This document shows positions 23,331 through 32,750 of a DNA stretch of 64,000 nt, piece by piece. The notes beneath the pieces were generated by a model. It was not told the DNA's origin. It ran no database searches and worked only from the letters and a program-made list of their open reading frames with translations. Positions within the stretch are counted from its first letter, which is position 1, and the number at the start of each line of letters is the position of its first letter. Origin of the DNA: Thuidium tamariscinum (Eukaryota; Streptophyta; Bryopsida; Hypnales; Thuidiaceae); NCBI GenBank assembly GCA_947034885.2, contig OX344758.2, positions 16,147,067 to 16,211,066 on the forward strand. The letters are read 5' to 3'. The position numbers and the translations under genes are program-made.

Positions 23331-24543
23331 TCTAACTCTTTCTTCTAGGGTTTATCATACACTTCGGCAAAGAGAGGATTAGAGCAGTTTAGGGTTCCGC
23401 AGAAGAGTCTGAATTCTGAAAATTGGTTGGTGCCCACTAACGGAGTCTTGCTTGCCAGTGCCCCCGTCCTAAACTCCTAATTAGTGCTCGCCATTCACTT
23501 ATACTTTCATAACTCATAGTTTCATAACTCATAAGTAGAGTACATGACTACATGACCAGAATATTATGCAATATAGTAATATACTAATATGTACATGTAG
23601 TACTAATCTAATTTCCTAAAAAATACATGCCTAGTCGGATGGCTCCCGAATTTAAAATTGAGAAGTTTAAATCCCTACATATCCGTAGGGCAACTTCTAA
23701 AATTTAGGGTCCATCACTTCAGCCATTCTCGATATGAGATGAAGCACTGGAAGGCAATGTAAAATTTTAGCCGTGTACATTACACACTACCCACCAACAA
23801 GTTTAGGATCATCCAATTCTGCCATTGAAACGAATTTTGCATAATATAATCAAGCATACCAAATGTGGATTTCACATAAGTCAAATTCAGTATTTGGTGA
23901 ATTGTTTCATTCAAAACTCATGGTTGAGCATGATAATTGATTATAAAACATTGGTGATGAATTAGCATTAATTTGCAAAGAGGAGATATGTAGGAAACAT
24001 CCATATGCACATCTTTCATACCAAAAAACATCCTAGATTCCTAGTAAGTTACAACAATATAATTGGGTTGAAGAATTCAATTAGGCATTTTATATGACCC
24101 CATTTTGTAAAATAGATGTATGTACGCTTGAATTAGATTTAGGCAAAGTCATTGTACGGAAATGATTTAAGTTCCTCAAGGAGTTATAGTGTGACCATCA
24201 AATAGCAAATGCTAATTAAGCCGGATTAAATTATTAAAATGAGCTCCTATTTCCTAAATTTACGGGGGAGAATGAAATTAGATGGAAAGGGAGGAAGTAG
24301 AGCTTTTTGACGACACAACTGAGAACGGATACGCATCAACCGAAGAGGTATGTGTTTAGACTAGAACCAATAAGTTTAATCATTTTATGTTATTTCTTTT
24401 ATTTACTTCAAAATTTGCAAAATTAGATTGATGCTAGGAAAATAAAGATCAATTACTGAATACAAATTATAATGCACTTCTTAAGTTATTAAATTACTAA
24501 ACTAGACATTTTACCCTCATTTACGCAAAAGTAAAAAGGAACT
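23331..24543. other. AT-rich interior of giant hAT, mostly featureless
   Basis: No long frame. One candidate small exon is listed separately at 24282-24347; otherwise nothing recognisable. Confidence 0.5.
24282..24347 (+). CDS. possible small exon (22 codons) before a GTATGT donor
   Basis: ATGGAAAGGGAGGAAGTAG... encodes an acidic 22-residue stretch (MEREEVELF...) ending at GAG followed by GTATGTG, a good 5' splice site. No downstream partner exon is identified, so it may be chance or a relic. Confidence 0.2.
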
Positions 24544-24578
24544 TAAACCCTAAACCCTAAACCCTAAATCCTAAAACC
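24544..24578. repeat. interstitial plant-type telomere repeat (CCCTAAA)n
   Basis: Three exact CCCTAAA units followed by degenerate ones (ATCCTAAAACC). It lies inside the giant hAT about 230 bp before the GACGG array of the kinase-like gene. Such telo-boxes also occur in plant promoters. Confidence 0.8.
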
Positions 24579-24774
24579 TTCGGTTGGGCAAGGGCTTTAG
24601 GCTAGGTTTTTGACCTTCTCAAAATTCAGTGTCAGCCCTTAGATGGGCGGTTTCTGGCCTGTTACCTTATTACCTTGTAGAGGAATTTCAGTTGCATGAG
24701 GCCTGCCATTAAGTCTTCGTTGGCATCTTCACCGCCCTGTGCTTCCCCGACGATCCCCTTAATGGTTCAGCATT

Positions 24775-25200
24775 CCCGGGACGCCCTGTGGGGTCGCGTG
24801 GACGGCCTCGTTCCACGACGGACCCTCGAATTCCCAAGACAGCTTGTGCGTCCTGTTGACGGTCTCGCAATTCCTCGACGGTTTCCTAGACGGCTTCGAA
24901 ATTCCCGGGACGGATGGGTGCGTCCCGTCGACGGCCTCATCGTCCTCGACATTCCCCTCGACGGCTTCCCAATTCTGAGGACGGCGAGCGCGTCCCCTCG
25001 ACGGTCTCGCAATTCCTCGACGGTCCCCACGACGGCTTCGAAATTCCTGGGATGGATGGGTGCGTCCCGTCGACGGCCTCATCGTCCTCGACATTCCCCT
25101 CGACGGCTTCAATGCGTCCCCTCGACGGTCTCGGAGTTCCCGACACCCCTCGACGTCTTTCGAGTTCCTTGGACGGATCGGCCGTCCATGCGACGGCTCG
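24775..25200. repeat. GACGG-rich array upstream of the kinase-like gene
   Basis: At least two copies of a ~140-bp higher-order unit (GACGGATGGGTGCGTCCCGT ... CGACGGCTTC) with many CGACGG and TCCTCGACGG motifs. The array ends a few bases before the TATATAA box at 25209. Confidence 0.85.
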
Positions 25201-25208
25201 CCAACGAC

Positions 25209-25215
25209 TATATAA
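25209..25215 (+). promoter_or_regulatory. TATA box of the kinase-like gene
   Basis: TATATAAGG lies directly after the GACGG array and about 200 bp upstream of the ATG at 25411. A short 5'UTR intron (25358-25409, GTGAGT...TTTCAG) follows, ending one base before the ATG. Confidence 0.7.
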
Positions 25216-25410
25216 GGTGGGCCAGGTCCCCCACTCTGCACGAGTCTCTCCTGCTCTGACGGTGCTCTCTTGCCCTGGATTGGTTGCAGTCCTTGCTTGG
25301 GAGCGCGGGTGCTTGCGAGGAGGCTCGGTTGAGGAAGGGGGGATAGTTTTCACATTTGTGAGTACTGAACCCTAATTCCTTGGTTTTACCATCGCATATT
25401 TTTTTTCAGA

Positions 25411-27072
25411 ATGGACGGGCGAGGTGCGTCGAAGCGTAAGGTTGATGAGTGGTTTTCAGGCATCGGAGATCCTGTTGGTGAGCAGTCTCCAGAATCCATT
25501 GACTGCGTATCAGAGGCAGTATTGGCCGGAGAAGGGGTCGGTGGTGCGGCTGGAGGAGAATCTTCGGGGGCCAAGAAAAAAAAGAGCAGGCGGAGGCACA
25601 AGGCTACGAATACAGACGACTGGCCAAGGAAGGTTGCGACCAGGAAAGTGCAGGAAGTGGCATTGGATTTTCTGGAGCAATATACGATTGCTCAATTGAA
25701 TACGACCTACGTCTCGCGTGGATTGCAAGGGGTGGAGACAATTAAAAAAAAATTCACCCACATGTTTTGGACAACAATGGGCGAGGATGAGTGGCTTGAA
25801 GATCGCACAAAGGAACACTTCTGTCGTTGGCTTGACGAACAAGTGCAAACTTGTGTTTTCAACATCGCCCAAGTCGCCGCATCGGTAAAGGGCTTCAAAC
25901 GAGATGTAGCGCCGAAGCAACAAGCATTGCATTTGTTGCACAAAAAGGTGTATTGGTGGCATGACGCAATGCGAGCGCTGTCTTCCAGCAATATCCGCTC
26001 TGCCCCATGGTTTCAGCAGAGCCAAAGCTTGTCCCTAGGCCAAGCGGGTGCGGGAGGAGTGGTATTTCTTGAACGAGGAGTGGTGGTGGTTCCATTGTCA
26101 GGCCACAACAAACAAGGGGGGCACGGGAGGGTGCGTAAAGTGAGCCTCCAAAATTCAAGGCACATTCCCCCCACGATGGAATTGGCGGGCAAGACAGCCC
26201 TATATGTGGATCAATTGAAGAAGTCGCGGGAGAAGTTGTCCATCGAGGCTTTGGTTTGTCCATGTAATCATCCAGGGGTCATAAAATTTTTTACTATAAA
26301 TGACATGACCATGGAGTGTTATTCTCAATGGTGGAATGGAGGAACATTGGGAGCCATGTTCGCATTGGACCAGAAAAACTGAGATTATGTTGAGATCGGG
26401 GAGCTTGCCTACCATGCAACTCCACAGACGATGCAAGAAGCCAAAAGACTCTTGGCTTATCGTAGAAACCGCACCGAGCTTGCATGGGCGTTAATTTGCA
26501 TCGTGGATGCGGTGCAACAATCTTCGGTGCTCCACAACGACATCACGCCAGAAAACATCATGTTGCATTTTCCGAATGATGATGGGCGAACAGTGTGGAT
26601 TGGGCTATGTGATTGGGGAATGGCTAGTCGTATCAATGAAGAAACCCATTCTTTGTACCAGTTTCAATGTGCAAGCCAAATGCGGGCTACACGTCAGAAA
26701 CGTTGGTGGGTGGCCTCTGAATTGATGTATGTTCCTGGAGAGGCGGGCACTTCGGTATCCCCCACTCGTGCAGATGGGGCACCGTGTGTTAGTATACATA
26801 CAGACGGATATGCTGTTGGGAAGCTTGCGGAGAAGATATGGAAGAAAGACCGCGAAAATACGGAAATGCTTCCCGACCATACAGCGTTTGGTACATTTCA
26901 AGCCACATTGGGTGAATTGTGCAAAGAGGACCCACTACAACGACGCACGGTTACGTACGCCGTGGGACGAATTACTGGCGCCCCCTTATTTTGGACTCCA
27001 CCCGTGGATTGCTACCGCGAGGCCCGCAAGGAGCAAGCACTTCTACAAGAACAAGCAAGGAATGAAGATTAG
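25411..27072 (+). pseudogene. protein-kinase-like gene carried by the giant hAT, interrupted by one TGA
   Basis: One frame of 553 codons with a single in-frame TGA at 26380-26382. The first ~200 residues are a basic N-terminus (KKKKSRRRH) and a domain I do not recognise (EVALDFLEQY, HMFWTTMGEDEW). The C-terminal half resembles a eukaryotic kinase: LHNDITPENIML stands for the HRD catalytic loop with Asp and Asn kept, CDWGMAS for DFG, WVASELMY for APE, and HTDGYAVGKL for the alpha-F helix. The Gly-loop and VAIK lysine are not clear. Kinase activity is plausible but unproven. The TGA can come from CGA by one C-to-T change; if functional, the first product (323 aa) would lack the catalytic loop. 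The TATA box and GACGG array match those of the other two hAT genes. Confidence 0.7.
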
Positions 27073-28600
27073 AGAATAGTATTTTAGTGGCAATGTAATC
27101 GTAGACGTACCTTAGTACTTGCTTTTACCACAGTATAGTCCACGAACTTTGCGTCACTGAATTTTGTACTAACTCCTTTTTGAAATAAATATATGTAAAT
27201 CTTTTTGTTCCATTCGAGTATGATTCCGGTGAGTGGATTTGTGAGTAGTTCTGTCCCTTCGTAAATTTTGGACTGAATGCTATGTTAACCCCTAAAGGAC
27301 CACGGCCGTTTTTCAACCCAAAACCACTCAAAACTGCCATTTTTGTTCCATTCATCCATGAAAAACAAAAAAACTAAATTTTTAGAATCTAACCATAGGA
27401 TCTTGAACTTTACTTAACTAAGATGATGTGGTGAAAATTTCATGAAGTTTGACCGTATAGATAGGAAGATATGAGCATTCAAAGTTGGAAAACAAAGTTT
27501 TCTTAAACACTAGTTTGCAACTTCAAATGACTTTGTCCTCCATTTATGTAATCTTTTTGCACTATAGACCTTGAATTAAAATTTTTTTATTGAGAAATTG
27601 AGCTAAGAGCTTAGGAAAAAAAATTCACAAAATAAAGACTTTTTGTCATTCTTTAAAAAATTGTCAAGTAGATGTAGGTCCAAGATTGAAAGAAAAACTA
27701 AATTGCAAATATCTCATAGATGGAATTGAAACACAATAATCCCAATGGTGAGATTGTTCTAGAAAACAAAATCAACCTTGTCCAACAATTTTTTTTTTTA
27801 AATTGTGGAAATTGCATTCACAAATGAATCCTAGAAGTTATTTTTTCAAGAAGATGCTTAGATTGCCCGAAAAACAAGATTGTTCATAACTTTCACATTA
27901 CTAATCCAAATGGAATGAATCAAAGCTTTACTTGTAGACAAAAATATAATCTATAAGAAAAAAAAATTATTTTTTTAATTTTGAAGTTTCTGTAGATTTT
28001 TTTTCTGCCCGGCAACATAAAAATAATGTTTATGATGGCATAACTTTTGCTCCCAGTCACCAATTGAAAAAAAATGAATATTTCCACGGAGCTAATCAGT
28101 TTTTTTATCTTATGTGAAAATTTCAATAAAATTCATTAAAAATTGAAGTCACAAGTACCTGCCCTAATTCTTAAAGTTCCCCGAGGGGACTCTTGGTCCT
28201 TTAGGGGTTAATTCAGTACTTTCAATCATTTTCTCCATATTCCAGATTACATTTGTTTTCTTGTACATGGCAAAATCCATAATGATCTCAAAATATCCAA
28301 GCATGTAGGTAACTAGCTTCGAAGAATGAATCCAAATTTAAGAGTATAGAACACATGGCAAACGACAAAGCAAATATTTCCATTTCTTGGGACAAATATG
28401 CATAAATGGATCCGTTGTTGCGTTGTAGAATTTGTGACATGTGAAGATAAAAAAATTCTACCCATGCGCGGATGCGCCCTACATGAGCACAGGAAGCATG
28501 GGTAGTATTTATAATTAATGCCGAATTTCACATGCAAGGTATTCAGCCTTACACAATATTACATAAGATGACATGGAGACATTTTTTTCCCTAGATGCTC
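27073..28600. other. AT-rich spacer between kinase-like gene and hAT tail ORF
   Basis: Contains the piggyBac-like MITE at 27289-28207. Otherwise AT-rich DNA without a recognisable gene. Confidence 0.5.
27289..28207. mobile_element. piggyBac-like non-autonomous element (919 bp) with TTAA duplication
   Basis: Both ends begin CCCCTAAAGGACCA reading inward (14-bp inverted repeat) and are flanked by TTAA at 27285-27288 and 28208-28211. TTAA targets and CCC-starting ends are typical of piggyBac. The interior is AT-rich without coding potential. A related left end appears at 63670. Confidence 0.85.
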
Positions 28601-29491
28601 TCAACGTCTTGCACGTGTACGATTAAGAGCCATGCTCCTTGCAGCAGCCTCTCGCGTGGTTGCTTGATTGTCTTGAGGTGTAGGTGTAGGACCTCTACGA
28701 GTCCCTCTATAATCACTATCTCCCGGAACTTCACCATCTTCACCTATACTAGGACCCATGGATTCATCATCATGATTGGACGTTGCCCTACCGACTTCGC
28801 TTGGTGAGTTGTCAGGGTTGTCTGAGCCTTCACCTACTATAGAAGCCAATCTGTGGATTGTTCGCCCTCCTACTCCATCTCCAACGGTATCCACACTGGG
28901 CCCCGTTGGTCCAGGGAGAAGACCTTCGCGGAGAAATGGTATACTCGCCGCTTCTTCCCTTCTTAGCCTTCTACGTGTTCTTCTACTCACTTGTTCATTG
29001 GTAGGGCCTTCTTCACATGGCCGCGGGCGTCGATTAGTAGTGCGTGTAGGCGGTGCAACGGGTTGTTCTGAGGATGGAGGTGCATTCCTTCGCTCGGTCA
29101 TATTTAGAGTTGGGAAGAGACTGGCCAATCGTGTACCGACTGATGGAGTTTCTTGGTTGGGGCAGACTCTAGAAGATGAAGGCCGTGCTGAAATTTGGAC
29201 GGGTGGATCATCCAAGCTAGGCGCTTGTGGTCGCACGCTGATCGTGTCTCGACGCAATGTGCGAAAGTCTATCTCGACACCAATGGGGGATCTGTGGCTA
29301 AGAGTGTTCCGCGCCACTCGGGGATCTGTGGCAACGACCTCATCTTCGCCTTGTCTTTCTACCACAACGACATGTTCATGTCTCCAGGTACGCATTTCTT
29401 CTTCAATCGGCCCTATAACCGGCGAAGGTGGGGCTTCAACCCCTTCGTTTTGATTTCCACCACTTGACCCCGCAATCGATGTACGTGGCAT
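28601..29491 (-). CDS. tail ORF in frame with the hAT transposase (296 aa)
   Basis: Directly follows the TAG stop of the transposase in the same frame and starts with ATG (MPRTSIAGSS). It is a disordered Arg/Pro/Ser-rich protein with a basic cluster (RRTRRRLRREEA) and no known domain. Either it is a separate downstream ORF, or it was the C-terminal tail of the transposase before a CAG-to-TAG change at 29492-29494. The lack of any gap favours the second view. Confidence 0.5.
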   Translation of the reverse strand: MPRTSIAGSSGGNQNEGVEAPPSPVIGPIEEEMRTWRHEHVVVVERQGEDEVVATDPRVARNTLSHRSPIGVEIDFRTLRRDTISVRPQAPSLDDPPVQISARPSSSRVCPNQETPSVGTRLASLFPTLNMTERRNAPPSSEQPVAPPTRTTNRRPRPCEEGPTNEQVSRRTRRRLRREEAASIPFLREGLLPGPTGPSVDTVGDGVGGRTIHRLASIVGEGSDNPDNSPSEVGRATSNHDDESMGPSIGEDGEVPGDSDYRGTRRGPTPTPQDNQATTREAAARSMALNRTRARR

Positions 29492-31735
29492 CTATGACGG
29501 ACTGCCATCATTTCCTCCGTTGTCATTTCCATCCTCATCTCCCCTGTGGTCATTTCCATCATTATCCGCGCCATCAAAGTCAAATACGGACTCGTCAATT
29601 AGGGGACCCCTTTCTTGCCTTTCACCCAAAGGCCGAAATGGTGGATCATCATCGCCATTGGAACTGTCGTCTGAGTCATCGTTGTTAGCGTCTGACATAA
29701 CCGAACCACGATCCAAGCCATCTGATTCGGTTGTCATGGAATCTTCGGACAACATGTTCTCAGTGTACCATTGTGCTGCATCCGCCGCACCCCTTTCCCT
29801 GAGAGTCCTCGAATTGGTATAAATGTAAACCAATTCCTCCGCGTGCTCAGATGTCAATCTGTTGCGAGACTTGCTGTGGACAAATGAATACATGCTCCAA
29901 TTGCGTTCGCATGATGATGCGGAACATACTTGTACGAGGATCCTTCTTGCAATAGGTGCAAGCGTATGAGCACCGGCTCCGAGAAGATCCCACCATTCAT
30001 GCGGCTCCAAATTCAAAGTATTCACATCGAGAAGTCCAGCGAACATGCCTCGGCGGTCTCGAAAGGATTGGTACTCAAACAAAGCGGCTGCATATCCCAA
30101 CCCTCCAACTGCCAATTTGCGTAGTACTCTAAGAATGGCCTCCTTTGCCTCGTTATCGTCTATTAGTATAATTTCATCAAGGAGGAATGGATTGAGCAGG
30201 GCAGTTGTGTAGTGCAAATCGGTCTTCGTCAAATCCCATCGTTCGTAAAACGCGTATTCAGCACGGTCCGCATAATTTGCCTCCAATGAAAATGGTCGAT
30301 TCCTCAAAGCCAAAACATGCTTTTCTAGCTTCTTCATCACGATCCATGCTTTGCCCATGACCGGATGTTTTCCATCAAACTCTCGAAGAGCCACCAACAC
30401 AGGCTCTACCATATGCACAAAGTTGAGACACCTCCTCCAGAACTCGTCCTTTCGAACCCTACGTCGAACCTTTTTTGCCTTATTGTGTATTGCAGCGTTC
30501 GAGGACCTCACATATTCGTTCCACTGCGGATCATGAACTGTAGATTCCACGGCTTCCTTGACCTCGGCCAAACGCTCGATCATGAGGAACATGGTCGCAA
30601 AATGTGTCTCAATGGGATTCTTCAACATGAGGTTAGGAGAATGTCGTCGGAAAATGGCGAGTGGCATGTGATGCGTGCGAATGAATTTCACAACTGATTT
30701 TGCTTTCTTCACCATTTTGACCACCCAAAGTTGCTTGCCCCAATCTTCAAGTAGAAGGTCAAGTGCATGCGCGGAACAACCTTGGAAATATAGGTGAGGG
30801 AATTCGCGAGTAATTTGAGTACCAGCCAAACGCATGTTTGGCGCATTGTCCGTACAAACTTGCACCACATTCTGTCCCCCCACCGCGTCAATGTAATCGA
30901 TCATGCGATTAGCCACATAAACAGCGTCTTTGCTTTCGCCTGTAGTGTCCACCGATCCCAAAAATACTTCTCCACTCGTGCACGACAACATTACATTGAT
31001 CAATGGCCGATGGATGACATTGTCCCATCCGTCAGAATATATAGTGACACCGTACTTGTGGATAGGCCCCCTTGTCTTCTCCGCTACCAGTGCAGCCACT
31101 TCCTCCTTTGTTGATGTCATGAGCTTCGTACGTATGGCATTGTAAGGTGGAGGTTTGTAAAGAACTCTAGACTCGGAGGTTGATTTCACGGCATCCACAA
31201 AAGCGGGGTGTCTCACCACATTGAATGGGATATTTGCTTCGTAGAAAAACTTCGCCCACTTCTTGTCTAGTACTTGCTTTTTGGATGTGTCCATCCCTTC
31301 TTGTACGGATAATTGCCTCAGCGGTCGACTATGGGTCGAAGAAGGGACAGGCGCCTCTGATGATTGAACTTGAGAATTTTGGCCCAAAGTATTTTCTCCC
31401 CCTCCACTAATTGAGATTGAAGCATTGGGTAGTTCTTGATCACGTACCACCCTCGTTGGATTCGATGACGGTGATGTCACTTCCACATCATGTTCCTCTT
31501 CGTCTTCGGAGACCGTAGGAACATTCCCCCCACAATTGAAAAACATAGCCTTCACTGCTGCACTGGCCTTGTTGCACATTCTCACTCCGGGGAGGGTGTC
31601 ATTTCGTCTATAACCCAAGTGGAAAAGCAAGCGATCCTTGCGGTAACTAATCTTCGTTTTGCAGAACTTGCATTCCACTTTCCCATCCTGTTGTAGCTTG
31701 TACCAGGGTTCCCATTGTGTCCTTCCCCCTCCCAT
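29492..31735 (-). CDS. hAT transposase (BED finger, DDE/RNase-H core, hAT-C dimerisation)
   Basis: The ATG at 31735 (MGGGRTQWEPWY) is chosen because a BED-type zinc finger starts right after it: W..WY, CKFC and FHLGYR..., about residues 8-65. The catalytic core shows SDGWDN (first Asp), CTDNAPNM (second Asp), CSAHALDLLLEDWGK and ETHFATMFLMIERL. Near the C-terminus ASSCERNWSMYSFVHSKSRN is the hAT dimerisation motif, followed by RLTSEHAEELVYIYTNSR. The length (747 aa) is normal for the family and the core has no internal stop. Upstream frame continuation to 31846 probably includes an intron, since a TTTGTGCAG acceptor lies near 31775. It would mobilise the 15676-32461 element. Confidence 0.9.
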   Translation of the reverse strand: MGGGRTQWEPWYKLQQDGKVECKFCKTKISYRKDRLLFHLGYRRNDTLPGVRMCNKASAAVKAMFFNCGGNVPTVSEDEEEHDVEVTSPSSNPTRVVRDQELPNASISISGGGENTLGQNSQVQSSEAPVPSSTHSRPLRQLSVQEGMDTSKKQVLDKKWAKFFYEANIPFNVVRHPAFVDAVKSTSESRVLYKPPPYNAIRTKLMTSTKEEVAALVAEKTRGPIHKYGVTIYSDGWDNVIHRPLINVMLSCTSGEVFLGSVDTTGESKDAVYVANRMIDYIDAVGGQNVVQVCTDNAPNMRLAGTQITREFPHLYFQGCSAHALDLLLEDWGKQLWVVKMVKKAKSVVKFIRTHHMPLAIFRRHSPNLMLKNPIETHFATMFLMIERLAEVKEAVESTVHDPQWNEYVRSSNAAIHNKAKKVRRRVRKDEFWRRCLNFVHMVEPVLVALREFDGKHPVMGKAWIVMKKLEKHVLALRNRPFSLEANYADRAEYAFYERWDLTKTDLHYTTALLNPFLLDEIILIDDNEAKEAILRVLRKLAVGGLGYAAALFEYQSFRDRRGMFAGLLDVNTLNLEPHEWWDLLGAGAHTLAPIARRILVQVCSASSCERNWSMYSFVHSKSRNRLTSEHAEELVYIYTNSRTLRERGAADAAQWYTENMLSEDSMTTESDGLDRGSVMSDANNDDSDDSSNGDDDPPFRPLGERQERGPLIDESVFDFDGADNDGNDHRGDEDGNDNGGNDGSPS

Positions 31736-31948
31736 TGCTTCCACTGGTTCTTCACTTGAAACTGCACAAACAAAACAGGTTAGTATTCTGTTTGGATGTG
31801 ATGTGGAAATAACACTTACTGCTTTCACAACAAGTGTTCCTCCCACACACTCTTTTTGGACTTCACTCTAGTGCAATGGCTGTGTGCCAACCAGGTCATA
31901 AGAGCAGAGATCAACAAGGAAAAGTGACCTTCAAATACACGGCTTGTG

Positions 31949-31955
31949 CTATATA
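31949..31955 (-). promoter_or_regulatory. TATA box of the hAT transposase gene
   Basis: TATATAG on the minus strand about 215 bp upstream of the ATG, immediately next to the GACGG array at 31975-32395. Confidence 0.6.
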
Positions 31956-31974
31956 CTGTGAAGGCCTAGCAGCA

Positions 31975-32395
31975 GTCGTCCAGTCGACCGCCTGGACGTT
32001 GGCGCACTGTGGACAGCCGCGGACGGGACGTCGTGGCTGTCCCCGCAGACGCTCTGGCCGTCCAGTGGACGTCCCGCTGTCCAGACGACGGCTTGGCCGT
32101 CCCCGCAGCGTGGACGGACTCTGGACGTCATGACCGTCCGCTGAACGGAAAACTGTCGAGGCGACGGCCTGGCCGTCCCCGCTGCGTGGACGGACTTTGG
32201 ACGCCGTGATCGTCCGCTGAACAGAAAACTGTCGAGGCGACGGCCTGGCCGTCGCGCCTAAACCCTAAAGCCGCGGACGCTCTGTCCGTCCACGTGACGG
32301 CCAGTCGTCGAGGCGGCCGACAGGCCGTCTGCACGTTGTCGACGGACTTCATCCGCGCTGTCGACGACGCCGTCAGCATTCGGGACGGCCTCTGA
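31975..32395. repeat. GACGG-rich array at right hAT end and upstream of transposase
   Basis: Contains a direct repeat of about 68 bp (GGCGACGGCCTGGCCGTC...CGTGGACGGACT) and many GGACGG/CCGTCC motifs. It lies between the right terminus at 32461 and the transposase TATA box, so it can serve both end recognition and promoter function. Confidence 0.8.
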
Positions 32396-32461
32396 CGCGT
32401 CCTAACGCGTCATGACATCCCGACGGGAAAAGCCCACGTCACGTCAGGATAGACAACCCTG

Positions 32462-32469
32462 GGTACCAC
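32462..32469. repeat. right target-site duplication of giant hAT (GGTACCAC)
   Basis: Directly follows the terminal CAACCCTG and matches the left copy in all 8 bases. Confidence 0.9.
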
Positions 32470-32750
32470 TGTGAGTAAGGTAGTCCTTGTTGCAACACCT
32501 ATCTACTTCAAACTTCGATTGAAGATTAGAAATGTTAGGTTGGTGTTGCAATTAGAAGAGGGTTGCTTTGTAGAACATGGATTTCAACAAACCACGCCTT
32601 TGCTAGAATGTGGAGAGCAAATACCCCCATCCAATAATTTTTGCTTCATTGTAAATAATGAAATATGAAGGAAGACTTAGAAGTGCAAAAAAGGAAGTCA
32701 GGCCTCGGAATTTTAAACGTTGTACTTTCTATTTCACTGAAAACGCGCGT
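32470..32750. other. right flank of giant hAT
   Basis: Short open frame 32471-32668 (65 codons) without recognisable domain. No continuous frame with the left flank was found across the target duplication. Confidence 0.4.

Larger units (their letters stand above)
15676..32461. mobile_element. giant hAT-type transposon (16,786 bp) with three protein genes
   Basis: The left end reads CAGGGTTGCTTCC and the right end, read inward on the minus strand, CAGGGTTGTCTATCC. Perfect 8-bp direct repeats GGTACCAC flank it at 15668-15675 and 32462-32469. CAGGG ends and 8-bp duplications are hallmarks of hAT elements. Inside are a hAT transposase (29492-31735, minus) with a tail ORF (28601-29491), a RING protein (17874-20117, minus) and a kinase-like gene (25411-27072, plus). 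GACGG-rich arrays lie at the left end, inside the right end, and upstream of the RING and kinase genes. Two smaller elements are nested in it, at 20906-21140 and 27289-28207. Typical hAT elements are 2-5 kb, so the length and cargo are unusual. Confidence 0.88.

Noticed and set aside
15676-32461. Two unrelated hAT ends paired by chance
   Set aside because: An identical 8-bp flank together with CAGGGTTG on both sides is very unlikely by chance, and the encoded transposase is of the matching superfamily.
15093-32668. Host gene split by the giant hAT
   Set aside because: No frame is continuous across the GGTACCAC duplication for more than a few codons on both sides.
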